Positions 20,716 to 30,099 of a stretch of 64,000 bases of DNA are shown one piece after another. The position numbers and the translations under genes were made by a program. The notes beneath the pieces are model-generated. The model was not told the origin of the DNA, searched no databases, and saw nothing but the letters and a program-made list of their open reading frames with translations. This DNA is from Polytrichum commune (taxonomy: Eukaryota; Streptophyta; Polytrichopsida; Polytrichales; Polytrichaceae). Every line of letters begins with the position of its first letter. Within the stretch, counting starts at the first letter, position 1. The stretch lies in contig OX485804.1 in NCBI GenBank assembly GCA_950295325.1, positions 5,456,001-5,520,000 of the forward strand. Direction: 5' to 3'.

Positions 20716-23457
20716 TACGTTCATCAAATATTACGTTTAAACTCTTTGAAATTGTTTTTATTGCTATTAAGTATGTTTTTCAATTTATAAACTAAGCCCT
20801 AACATTGTCTTGAAGTGGACTCTTAGGACTGCTTGCAAGAGGTCAAGTTGTTCTCACAGAAGATTGGTGAATTTTTGAGAAGACACAAACTAAAATTTTG
20901 GAAGGGGCACTTGTGTCATGCTTCCTTGATATCTAAAGTCTTCAAGATTCTTTTTACTATTTTCCAACAAACTTCCATAGTTTATTTTACGAATTATCTT
21001 TTGACGACAACCATGTTGCGCATAAGACAACATTCCAAGATCGGGGAAGATGATGTCTTCCTAATGCATAACCCTTTGATCTTGTTTGTGGATTTTCATG
21101 ACTGGAGGGTCTATATGGGAGGGCACCAAAATGGCTATCGTAGTACATGGACATGTTTGGTCGATTTTACTCTCGAAAATGCCAAATTTATTGGATCTTT
21201 TTCTCTTTGATAAACTAGGTTTGTATTCTCTGGTGGATTTCAAATACTTTAGTGAACTAAACTAGAACTTGACATGTAGATAAATAGATAGATGGAGAGC
21301 TATAAAAGTGGCGAGAGGGGGGAGCATGCAAACCATTCATGGATCTCCTTTTCATGTTGTTTGCTCTCAAACATCCTCTCCGAAGCTTTATGATTGGATG
21401 GTTTGTGGCACATAAACTCCTCCAAACTTGCAAAATGTAACAATTTGAGACCCAAACATAGTTGAGAGCTAAAGGGGAGCTCAAGTGGTCACATAGGTAG
21501 TTTTCCCAAAAGCTAATTGAGTTAAGTGGCGACTTTTTGTCTCCCTCGTCCATAGAGTTGTGATTTTTTATACCTTGGGATAGTATCCTTAGTATTCATT
21601 TTGAAATACTTGGCACTCGGGCCAAAACGAAAGGTGTTGGAATTAGATCACCAATGGCATTGTGTACTTCTATCTTAAAATGAGGTGTCGCGAGCCTCAT
21701 GAGCAATCTCAAATACAATGTAATTATTATAATTTAGAAGAAAAAAAACGTATCATTACATTTGGCTCATTTTGTTTTTTTGTGTTTCTTGCAATACATA
21801 AGGCTTTTCAGGGGGGGCTAAGATACTATTCGGTTGAGGATTGTGTGATTATATTGTAGTTACTATTTATATATATTACTATATACAATAGTTGATGACA
21901 ATCAATGCCAACATTATATGAATACCTAGTTGACTCTATTGCAATAGAGCAGTTGAAGTTTCCTCACTATATGTTGTGTATTGGAAGGGGCAAAATAGTT
22001 GTGCTTTGCAAATGATGCAAGCAAAAACATCACAATGACGGTGCAAAAGTCAACAATTGTTGTTTATAATGAAACACATACCGGTACTCCAAAAGGTTAC
22101 AAAATCGACGATTGACATACACGTACAATTTGCTTTTGGAATGGGGAATATGAGAATACACACATCACTATAGTCAAGTTGCTCATGTTTGGTGGCATTT
22201 TGTTAACCTAAAGGTGAAAAATGGAACGAGTCATTTTATACCCTTCCATTCTTCTTTTGACCTACAAATGGTCCCATATGCTCCAAATTAGTCCAATCGG
22301 GGGCCAATTGTGACGAGTCGAACATCGATATACATGGAATTTGGTTTCTACTTGAACCCCTTCATTCACACATAGATGACATTTACCAAGATGTCACAAA
22401 CGCATACCTTGCAAAGCATGATTGCACAAATATGTAGTGCGTTTCTAGTCTCTTCGATTAACACAAAACATCGACATGGCATTTACACTATATCACGAGT
22501 GCAATTGTGATTAGCTTCTAGTCATATTATGTTACCTTGCATTTTCGTACACTATGATGTTTTTTTTTAGTTGTACGTGTTGATTGTGCTTATGCATGAC
22601 TTGTGATGCATTTTAATCGTGAGCTATTTGACAAAGAAATTATGAAAAAATAAAATTTAAGTAAAATTGGACTAAGTCCGAGTCCATAATTATAACATGT
22701 CGAATTCTATCATACTAGGAGCTTACAATAGGGTTGCATGGTAAGATCCTTCATTAGAAAATGCATGGTTGATTATGATAATATTATAGCAAGTCTTTGA
22801 TTGAATTTTCACTATTCAATGTTTATTAATATACATCAAAATATTTTAAAGAAACCCATCCATAGAATTAATGAAGCAACCAAAAAGTCTAGAATTTAAT
22901 ATATGTCTAGATTTTGAAGATATTTACTTAAATACAAGTGACAATCAAACAAAGTGCATGTTACATGGAAACGTGTTATTGGTAAAGTGATTGTGTTCAT
23001 GTGCTTTTTTATTAATCATATTAAGCTTGGACCATAATTACAACACTACAAGGGCCATGTGTGAATGTCTATCCACTATAATTGCAGTACACAACCCCAA
23101 GGCATGGAAATTATAAATTATAAATTTTAGGATACCGTAATTGCAATCAACGTGAGTGTCCCATTCAAACACATACCATATATATATGTGGAATTGGATT
23201 ATGACATCACAACATATTAAACATTAAAGTTTCACTAATTAACACAATTGGGAGGGCCTAGGTAAAAACACATGGTCATAATATCTTGTGGAGTTGAAAG
23301 TTTTCACAACATGACATAATCTTGGATCATATGACAGTTTATGAGTAAGGTGGATATGCCTAACTATGTGGTTCACTTTAAGACATTCCAGATTGAGAGA
23401 ATAATCTCAAGATTTCCTCTTGATGAATTGCTCGTATCGGAAATGCTCCATGTATAA
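20716..23457. other. A/T-rich non-coding stretch
   Basis: The only long frame is 20833-21210 (125 residues, containing PLILFVDFHDWRVYMGGHQN). It lacks any recognised motif and is probably a transposon relic at best. The rest is A/T-rich with many stops and no RNA gene that I can identify. Confidence 0.35.
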
Positions 23458-23536
23458 GAATGCCCATTGTGTTGTGCAATGTGGAATTTATTGCATGTGC
23501 CCTTAAATTCCATATTGCACGACATAATGGGTGTTC
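23458..23536 (+). other. 33-bp perfect-wobble hairpin
   Basis: Arm 23458-23490 pairs with arm 23504-23536 over all 33 positions around a 13-base loop. Twenty-eight pairs are Watson-Crick and five are G.U on the plus strand; on the minus strand those five would be A.C mismatches. It resembles a small foldback transposon or the precursor of a young small RNA. No promoter is recognised. Confidence 0.6.
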
Positions 23537-23704
23537 TCCTCAATAGCCTTTCTAGATATCAACTGGACATGTGTGCATTATATGTGCCATAATATGTACT
23601 ATGCATTAGGTCATGCTAAAACAATGCATTGCATGCAATGCAACACTCTACAATAAGCATATATCATCGAAGGGGAGACATCCATGTTTCCAATGTTTAG
23701 CATT

Positions 23705-23877
23705 CGGTAGACGTGCCTAAATTGAACACAATAATTATTTGGAGACCAATATTTTGAGTGGTATGTGGTCAAGTGTAATTCTAAGAACTAACACCAAAAA
23801 CAATGTGCTCAAAATATGGTAACCGTTCCAGGCTCAACAATCAACATGATTGGTGGGGAACCTATATGACCATGGGA
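23705..23877 (-). mobile_element. dispersed TIR-family fragment, reverse orientation
   Basis: The reverse complement reads ATAGGTTCCCC, ATGTTGATTGTTGAGCCT, TTTTGAGCACATTG, ACCACTCAAA and TTTAGGCACGTCTACC in order, matching the copies at 35027-35419 and 48134-48509. The outer half of the repeat is missing. Confidence 0.6.
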
Positions 23878-24890
23878 AGCTTCGCTTTGCTAATGAATAA
23901 GATACTCATACGAACTCTAAAACAATACGAGGCAAATGGCTACGGGCATGATTGGACTTGCTAATTATCTTAAACTGGTAGACCGTTTCATATCATGCGA
24001 GAAGTGTGTGTAGGGAGAAAAAAAATCATCTACCTTACATCAACCACTACAATAAACATTGTATTGAGTGTCACCAACACTAAATGTAAACCTAATATTA
24101 TTTGCCGTTCCTTGTTAAAAAACCAGGCATGTAGATATACAATGTTGCTATTATTGTCACTTACTAAGTGATTTTCCACCCAAACCTCAGTCATCCATGA
24201 CAATATGTCATTACATAAATCATAGGATGCTGAACATATAAGGGCCACTTCACACACAAGACAAGAGCCATGACCATGACCATGAAATTGTGAGACCCCG
24301 AAAGAAGTTCCAAAGGCACTTTCAAAATCATGTAGTGTGGTCAAGGGCCCTCAAGTGTGTGAAGTCGTATGTGACCGGGCCCTCAACCAAATGTTGTTTC
24401 AATGAAGTTCTATTCATGCGGGTCCTCACACATGATAAAATAGAATAAATCAACGGTTGTGAGTGTTTGGAGTGTCACGGTCTCCCGGTTCTATGTTAGG
24501 CCTACCTCCAAGAGGTGGATTTTGAAAATAGTCCAAGTGACCATGAAACATGACTCATTCGATGCCATGTAGGAATCCATGTACACTTGACATTCATCTC
24601 GCATTCACATACTCACTCTGTTGCTCCCTCAAGCGTAGTGTGAAGCAAACTTGGACCGGCTCCACATTTTTCCACCAATGAGAGTGCTTGAAGTGTAATG
24701 GTCACGGGCTCTCAGTCTCATGTGTGAAGTGTCCCTCAAACTTTGTTTCGATAATTGGCATTTCGATGAACTACCTAAAAGTAAGCCAGGATGGCGGTAC
24801 TTGTAAGCTCTTTCATTCATAAGAAGCATGATTTGAAAAACTACCAAAGTGACACAAAATACTATTTACTAGCACTAGATACAACACTTA

Positions 24891-25421
24891 TGGGGCATTC
24901 CCACCTGACATTAGTTAGAAGTAGTTTTAGTCTAAAAGGGGTTTTAGTTATCTAGGGTTCACACATACGGCTTTTTTTAGTGCCGAGCCTAGGTGGCAAA
25001 TGATGTGGCATGGTTTAAAAGTGGAGGTTTTAAGCCTCAACCACCGACCCTCCCATCGGTACCTAAACATGAGGCAAGAATATAGGAACTTTAAAAGTGT
25101 CGCCTCCCACCCATGTGATTGGTTGCTTTTTAGTCTTAGCTATGAGGGCACGAGGAGCTCCATTAACAAAAACCGATGGTAAGACAGGTGAGTAGTAAGG
25201 CATTTGGGGATGGGACAAAAACTACCCAACATTCATTGCTTGGTAGATAAAACAATGAACATGTGTGAGAGCTACTTAACTAAAACCTACTTGAAAATCT
25301 CCGGAGCAAGTTCTTGTAGGTGCATCAGGATAGTCGGATGCCTTCGCTATAAGCGAGGGAGCTTTACACGGTTTTTAGGAAATTCTTCGGGTCTTAACTA
25401 AAGTCAGGTCGGAATGCCCCA
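24891..25421. mobile_element. Tourist-like MITE, copy B
   Basis: The ends are TGGGGCATTCCCACCTGAC and, inverted, GTCAGGTCGGAATGCCCCA, flanked by TTA on both sides (24888-24890 and 25422-25424). The interior is the reverse-orientation counterpart of copy A at 14886-15405. It abuts the 3' flank of U5 copy 1, ending 35 bases beyond that RNA's terminal stem. Confidence 0.85.
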
Positions 25422-25432
25422 TTAGTGTAATG

Positions 25433-25440
25433 TCCTGCTT
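25433..25440 (-). promoter_or_regulatory. candidate snRNA 3'-end element of U5 copy 1
   Basis: AAGCAGGA on the minus strand lies 17 bases after the terminal hairpin. The same octamer occurs 22 bases after the hairpin in copy 2 (29877-29870), although the flanks are otherwise unrelated. Plant Pol II snRNA genes carry a 3' box at this position; the match to its published consensus is loose. Confidence 0.35.
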
Positions 25441-25455
25441 ATAATTCCTTGGTTG

Positions 25456-25574
25456 GGCCCCAAGAGGGGCTGTCCAAAAATTAGGGTATGCCGGAGGGTG
25501 TGCCCAGCGCACGGTATTCTTTAGTAAAAGGCGAAAGAATAGTTCGCTCTGTGCTGAACACCCGGCTGTGTGAT
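25456..25574 (-). ncRNA. U5: U5 spliceosomal snRNA, copy 1
   Basis: On the minus strand an eight-base stem (TATTCTTT/AAAGAATA) presents loop 1 with the invariant CGCCTTTTACT (25533-25523). It is followed by the return strand of the long stem, the Sm site AATTTTTGG (25482-25474) and a GC-rich terminal hairpin (GCCCC-TCTT-GGGGC, 25470-25457). This is the complete U5 architecture; loop 1 aligns the two exons during splicing. The first ~80 bases differ from copy 2 at a single position, while the lower stem and terminal loop differ more. The 5' end is set by comparison with copy 2 and the TATA position and is uncertain by a few bases. Confidence 0.9.
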
Positions 25575-25597
25575 TTCCAACGAGGAAGGGTGGGACC

Positions 25598-25636
25598 TTA
25601 TATGCGATTGAGAGGTGCGCACAATCGATATGGGAC
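25598..25636 (-). promoter_or_regulatory. snRNA promoter of U5 copy 1: USE plus TATA at short spacing
   Basis: On the minus strand GTCCCATATCG (25636-25626) matches the plant upstream sequence element RTCCCACATCG at ten of eleven positions. An ATATAA box follows (25603-25598). Taking the ten-base USE as 25636-25627, 23 bases separate it from the TATA box, the spacing typical of plant Pol III snRNA genes, although U5 is normally a Pol II gene. Confidence 0.75.
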
Positions 25637-26107
25637 AATCCCCGAAATGCTCTCTATCTTGTTTTTATGGAGATATTGGCCAAGTGTTAGGGGCAACTCT
25701 AGACTAGAGCTTGAGGGCCCGTGACCATAAATTATTTTTTCTAAACATCTCAATGGTGCAAAATTTACAATGGGCCACTTCATACACGAGACTTGGGGTC
25801 TGTGACCATTGCGCTTCAAGCAATCTGATTGGTGGACATGGTGGAGCTGGGTCCAAGTTCGCTTCACGCTGCAAGTAAGGGAATACAAGATGAATGTAAA
25901 ATGTACATGGATTCTTACATGGCATCAAATGGATCATGTTTCATGGTCACTTGGACTATTTTCAACAAACCACCTTTTTGAAGACATGCCTAATACAAAA
26001 CGGGGAGACTACGACTCTCTGAAATCTCATGACTGTTGATGTATCATATTTTATCATGTGTGAGGACCCCGCATGAATAGAGATTTATTGGAATACCATT
26101 TGGGGCC

Positions 26108-26946
26108 GAAACTGTGCTGTAGTGCCAACTTGATGCTTTACAGTTCGCTCGCATTTGGGAGCATTTCGGTTCCCCTGACTTTATTTTGCATGCGGCACAA
26201 GAGGAAAACATCGATGTTTTAGGCAAGAACTGATCAGAGGCGGCAAAATTAATACGCAGGTCCTTTGCAACACCTGATCTTGCAATTCAATTTCGATTAG
26301 GTTAATCCACAAATGGTCCCTAATCTCCCTCCCTACTCTTTGGCTTACATACAATCTAGTGAATCCTGTGTTTGCACTGCAAGATTAAGTTTCAATTTGC
26401 AAGCAGAGTTGAGAAGACAATCGTGCCGTAGTATTAACCTGATGACACTTTGCACTTGGCTCGCATTTTGAGACACTTCAATTGCCCATGGCACAGGTGT
26501 CTTTCGCTGACTTTACTTTGCATCCCGCACAAAGGGGAACCATCGATGTTTCAAGAAGGGACCATTCAGAAAGTGGTACAATTGACATGCATTTTCTCTG
26601 CAATACCTCCTGCTCTTCCCATTCAATTTCAATTCGCTAACCGCAAAGCCCCTAACCTCTCTTCCTACTCTTTGGCTTAGTTACAGTCTAGTGAATCCTG
26701 TGCTTGCTGCAAGATTGAGTTGCAGGTTACAAGTGCCGTAGTGCTAATCTGATGCACTTGGCTGGCATTTGCAACACTTTAATTGCCCAGGGCACGGAGA
26801 GGAAACATCGATGCTTCAAGCAAGAGCCATTCAGAAGTGGCAAAAATGACATGGAGGATCTCCACAACACCTGCTCTTGCCATAAAGCACAGGGTGTCTA
26901 ACCTACCTCCCTACTCTTTGGCTTAGCTACAATCTAGTGAATCCTC
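26108..26946. repeat. tandem triplication 3' of the plastid protein gene
   Basis: Three units begin near 26110, 26422 and 26730 (periods about 312 and 308; the third is shorter). Each carries GCCGTAGTGCTAATCTGATGC-like sequence, AACATCGATG and CCCTACTCTTTGGCTTA, and ends in ACAATCTAGTGAATCCT. The last unit runs into the 3' end of the gene at 26981, so the gene's 3' untranslated region probably lies in the array. Confidence 0.75.
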
Positions 26947-26980
26947 TGCTTCCAAATCTACAATCCGCGAGACTCTTCAA

Positions 26981-28066
26981 TCAGTCCTCATCTTCAATCA
27001 TTGACAGTGGCAGCGCAGGCCTCAATGCAACGTACAGAGCCGGTCCAATTAAAGGAACAAGCGAAACCGGCAGCAACCAGAATCCCTTATCCAACCATCT
27101 CCGCACGGACATGTCATTGTACACCCAGAACGGCGCCAACGAGCTCAAAGTGAGAAAATCAACACTCATCACATTGATAAACTTGCTCTCTCTAATATAC
27201 TGCAAGAACTCCGTCCACGCTTCATCTCCGGAGATCGCAGCAGCCGCAACCAGCCCCACAGCGCTCACAAACGTTCCATAAGACACAAGCTTATTTTCCA
27301 AAAGATTGAGTGGAAACTTCTTAAGCTCCTCCTTGCTCACAGTTGGAGGAGGTGGACGCCATAGCCCGAAATACGGCACAAGTGCAAAAGCTCCGAATCC
27401 AAAGGACGCCACCAAGAACGGCCACGCGGGAAATGTATTCTTCTGGCTCCGGCCGGACGGTAAGAGAAGGCTGGAGTATATCATCGGCCATAGTCCCATG
27501 ATGAAAAACTCGCACACCAGCACCGGGTTAAGGATGTATCCATCACCGGAGCGCAATCCTACCAGCTTCTCAATGAAGTACTGGTCTCTGTAGGGGGTTT
27601 GATTGGGAGCTAAGGCAGCGGCGTAGTAAATTAAAGCGCCGTAGAATGCGAAGACGAGTGCGCTTGAAATCCAACCTAGGGCTTCTTCACCTCCACCACC
27701 TCCATCTCCACCCCCTCCGCCATCGCTGCCCCCTTTGTTGCTCCCGCCTCCCGCCAGAGTTTCAATCCCTTTCTCGCTTGTTTCTGCAACACTGTTTCCA
27801 ACTGCACTTCGAGAAAAAATCCTCGAAGACAACAATCCCGAGTCAACATCTAACAATAGCTTCGATAGCGGAGCATTTCTGGATTTGAGATGGGAGATGG
27901 AGTTTGGAATTGAAAAAATGTAGCCAAAAATTCCTGACTGCTGAATGTGAACGTTTCGCACAATTGGCTGAACCCCGGAAGTTTGGAGCTGTGGTTTCCT
28001 CCAGGTCGACGAAGTTCGGAGAGGTGGAGCAAGGAGTGCAGCTAGACGCAGTGTGGAGGTTGCCAT
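26981..28066 (-). CDS. plastid-targeted multi-pass membrane protein, conserved plant type
   Basis: The protein has 361 residues from the Met of MATSTLRLAALL, in a single exon. The basic, Ser-rich N-terminus looks like a chloroplast transit peptide. A Gly-rich linker (SDGGGGGDGGGGGEEALGW) precedes about five hydrophobic segments. Recognisable conserved stretches are LAPNQTPYRDQYFIEKLVGL, FFIMGLWPMIYSSLLLPSGR, VPYFGLWRPPPP, FINVMSVDFLTLSSLAPFWV and YNDMSVRRW. I recall similar uncharacterised proteins in plants and cyanobacteria, so a thylakoid or envelope location is inferred. The function is unknown. The frame is also open 18 codons upstream (from 28120), but that extension derives from an AAGC-repeat leader and is probably untranslated. 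Confidence 0.75.
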   Translation of the reverse strand: MATSTLRLAALLAPPLRTSSTWRKPQLQTSGVQPIVRNVHIQQSGIFGYIFSIPNSISHLKSRNAPLSKLLLDVDSGLLSSRIFSRSAVGNSVAETSEKGIETLAGGGSNKGGSDGGGGGDGGGGGEEALGWISSALVFAFYGALIYYAAALAPNQTPYRDQYFIEKLVGLRSGDGYILNPVLVCEFFIMGLWPMIYSSLLLPSGRSQKNTFPAWPFLVASFGFGAFALVPYFGLWRPPPPTVSKEELKKFPLNLLENKLVSYGTFVSAVGLVAAAAISGDEAWTEFLQYIRESKFINVMSVDFLTLSSLAPFWVYNDMSVRRWLDKGFWLLPVSLVPLIGPALYVALRPALPLSMIEDED

Positions 28067-28194
28067 AGCCACGTCCCTCGCTTGCAACAAGCAAGCAAGC
28101 AAGCAAAGTAAGCAAAGCAAGCAGTGTTACAGTCTTCTGATGGAGAAGCTCAACTTTAGCGTTGTGAGTAGAGGAGGAGTTCCTCAAACACATC

Positions 28195-28200
28195 CACGTG
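28195..28200. promoter_or_regulatory. G-box upstream of the plastid protein gene
   Basis: CACGTG in the minus-strand context ACACGTGG is a classic G-box/ABRE core, about 130 bases upstream of the start codon at 28066. G-boxes are common in promoters of light-responsive and ABA-responsive plant genes. Function here is inferred from position only. Confidence 0.4.
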
Positions 28201-28540
28201 TCTCATCCATGCCACATAGCATTCCCAACCTCCCACTATTTACTTCCATTTTCTTCATTAAAAGGTGCCATTGCAGTGCTCAGTTTGTCAAGTCTCTATG
28301 TTCCTCGGGCCGCTTTACATGAGGGGTGGAGGCCTTCAAATCTGAAGCCACTTCACACGCAACACAGTCTTGACTTGGGCCAAGAAGGGAGGCACATAGG
28401 ACACGGCTCCAAGAAAGCAAATTGGGTTCTCATTTTGGTCCCATCCAATTCTCTTCCCTCGTATTGTATCAGATTGTGGTTTTAGTGCACTTAAAATGTA
28501 ATCTCACCTCATTAGAATAGTGAAGAATTTCATGAAACGA

Positions 28541-28930
28541 CCTTGACTCCACCATGTAAAAAGACTTGGGGATCGATTTAGTGCATCTAACCAATCATCT
28601 ACAAGGATGTACATTTATTAGAGCCCCAAAATGGCCTTGACTTCATCATGTAAACAAACGTGGGGTTGATTTAGTGGGTTAAACCAATCTTCTACAAGGA
28701 TGTATGTATACTAGAGACCCAAAATGGCCTTGACTCTTCATGTAAAGCAACCTTAGTAAAACTAGTAGTTTCATCACCATGGCCCTAAGGATCATAACAA
28801 TGTAAGGAACATTTTCATTAACATTTGAAAGCAAGCAACACCATAGTCTTGTTTGATGTTGGAGAGCCTTTGTTTTGTGGGTATAATAAATTCTCAAACA
28901 CATCCGCATGTCTCATTCATGCCACATACT
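28541..28930. repeat. 94-bp tandem units and a copy of the upstream gene's promoter segment
   Basis: CCTTGACTNCNNCATGTAAA starts units at 28541, 28635 and 28727; the first two are full length and share CTACAAGGATGTA and CCCAAAATGG. Beyond them, 28889-28935 (CTCAAACACATCCGCATGTC, CATTCATGCCACATA) repeats 28181-28225 next to the plastid gene, but with the G-box altered to CGCATG. TTTCATCACCATGGC-GAGGATCATAAC recurs at 28788 and 29134. Confidence 0.6.
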
Positions 28931-29272
28931 AACATTCTTCAATAATAATAAAATAATAAAATAACGCCCGTATCCAGGTACCGGCATGAATGTGAGCCCG
29001 TTAGCCTAATGTTGATCATAGTTGATCGTGATGCAACTTAGGTGTTATGCCTCTTTAACATTCTTCAACTACAACTAGTCCCTCGTGTTTCTAGGTTTCC
29101 ATGTTCCTAAACCAATGGTGAAGATTGTGATTTCATCACCATGGCAGTGAGGATCATAACATTGTAACTAACAAATTCCATCCACAAATTACATTCATCT
29201 TTCGAGATCAACCCAACAGTGTGACTTTTGCTACAAAATTGTGAAAAGAGTAGTCTAATTTATCTCGGGAGC

Positions 29273-29345
29273 TTCCGTTGCCGGGACTTGAACCCGGGTC
29301 GCTCGGGTGAGAGCCGAGTATCCTAACCATCTAGACTACAACGGA
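29273..29345 (-). tRNA. trnE-CTC: tRNA-Glu (anticodon CTC)
   Basis: The 73-base cloverleaf is complete: acceptor TCCGTTG/CAACGGA plus discriminator A, the D arm with GGTTAGGATA-type sequence, anticodon stem CTCGG/CCGAG around loop CTCTCAC (anticodon at 29311-29309), and the T arm CCCGG-GTTCAAG-CCGGG. There is no intron and no encoded CCA, as expected for a nuclear gene. Downstream a run of four T (about 29247-29244) can end Pol III transcription. Confidence 0.95.
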
Positions 29346-29610
29346 GATGATGCACTCAACCACCTTCCATTGCTCAAACCTTGTGTGACGCAGTGACTAG
29401 TACCATGCCCACACTCGGACCAACGATTGGTCCACACCAGTGAGAGGGTTTTCATGTTGATAGGACTTCTTATCTTGTATACACTTGCAAAACTACAGTA
29501 CATTAAAACTTACATGCAACGAGGAGGTTACATGTAGCACGAAAACTCCTAACTATTGTAAGAGCAGTAAATAACGGAAAGAGATGAGCTTTCCCTTATC
29601 AACAAAGACC

Positions 29611-29830
29611 TCTCCTACTGCAACTGGTATGATAACTTACAGATTAATCTACAAGTCCAGATTTCTCTCCTACTGCAACTGGTATGATAACTTACAGATT
29701 AATCTATAAGTTCAGATTTCTCTCCTACTGCAACTGGTATAATAACTTACAGATTAATCTATAAGTCCAAATTTCTCTTCTACTGCAACTGGCATGGTAA
29801 CTTATAAATTAAGCCATCAATCCAGATATC
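29611..29830. repeat. four 55-bp tandem repeats
   Basis: Units start at 29611, 29666, 29721 and 29776, each with CTACTGCAACTGGTATGATA, ACTTACAGATTAATCTA and AAGTCCAGATTTCTCT. The first three are nearly identical and the last is more diverged. The array lies between the tRNA gene and the 3' flank of U5 copy 2. Confidence 0.85.
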
Positions 29831-29897
29831 ATTTGAGGGGACACCCTCTAATCTGATAAGATATGCATTTCCTGCTTGTTGGGATTGCGTTGGGTTG

Positions 29898-30016
29898 GGC
29901 CCCGCAAGGGGCAGTCCAAAAAATAGGGTATGCCGGTGAGCGTACCCAGCGCACGGTATTCTTTAGTAAAAGGCGAAAGAATAGTTCGCTCTGTGCTGAG
30001 CACCCGGCTGTGTGAT
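29898..30016 (-). ncRNA. U5: U5 spliceosomal snRNA, copy 2
   Basis: It has the same architecture as copy 1: loop 1 CGCCTTTTACT (29975-29965) on the TATTCTTT/AAAGAATA stem, a lower stem starting GCCGG and closing CCGGC, the Sm site ATTTTTTGG (29924-29916) and the terminal hairpin GCCCC-TTGC-GGGGC (29912-29899). Its promoter has the spacing expected for Pol II transcription, so of the two copies this is the more conventional. The 5' end is estimated from the TATA distance. Confidence 0.9.
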
Positions 30017-30037
30017 TTGAAAGCCTGGGATCGGGGA

Positions 30038-30086
30038 TTATATGGTCACTCTGCCCTCCACAACGAAGCTCCAACAGATATGGGAC
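30038..30086 (-). promoter_or_regulatory. snRNA promoter of U5 copy 2: USE plus TATA at Pol II spacing
   Basis: The minus strand has GTCCCATATC (30086-30077), then 33 bases, then ATATAA (30043-30038), about 25 bases before the inferred RNA start. The element sequence and spacing fit plant Pol II snRNA promoters. Confidence 0.8.
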
Positions 30087-30099
30087 AATCTATTGCAAC

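Larger units (their letters stand above)
24386..26102. repeat. long inverted repeat enclosing a MITE and a U5 gene
   Basis: The left arm (24386-24746) and right arm (25758-26102) are inverted copies along nearly their whole length. Shared words include TCTATTCATGCGGG, TCCTCACACATGATAAAATA, GAAAATAGTCCAAGTGACC, ATGAAACATGA and GCTTGAAG-GTAATGGTCAC-type sequence. I judge identity to be roughly three quarters by eye. The 1-kb centre holds the Tourist-like copy B and U5 copy 1. It could be a transposon with long inverted ends or an inverted segmental duplication. Related words also lie just outside, at 24338-24384. Confidence 0.7.

Noticed and set aside
25375-25638. An apparent protein frame (minus strand) containing NHTAGCSAQSELFF, with a near-copy at 29829-30074
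   Set aside because: The similarity between the two frames is due to the U5 snRNA genes, whose RNA structure and promoters explain it.
28067-28120. An 18-residue N-terminal extension of the plastid protein starting MLCLLCLL
   Set aside because: It arises from an AAGC simple repeat in the leader. The downstream Met begins a typical transit peptide.
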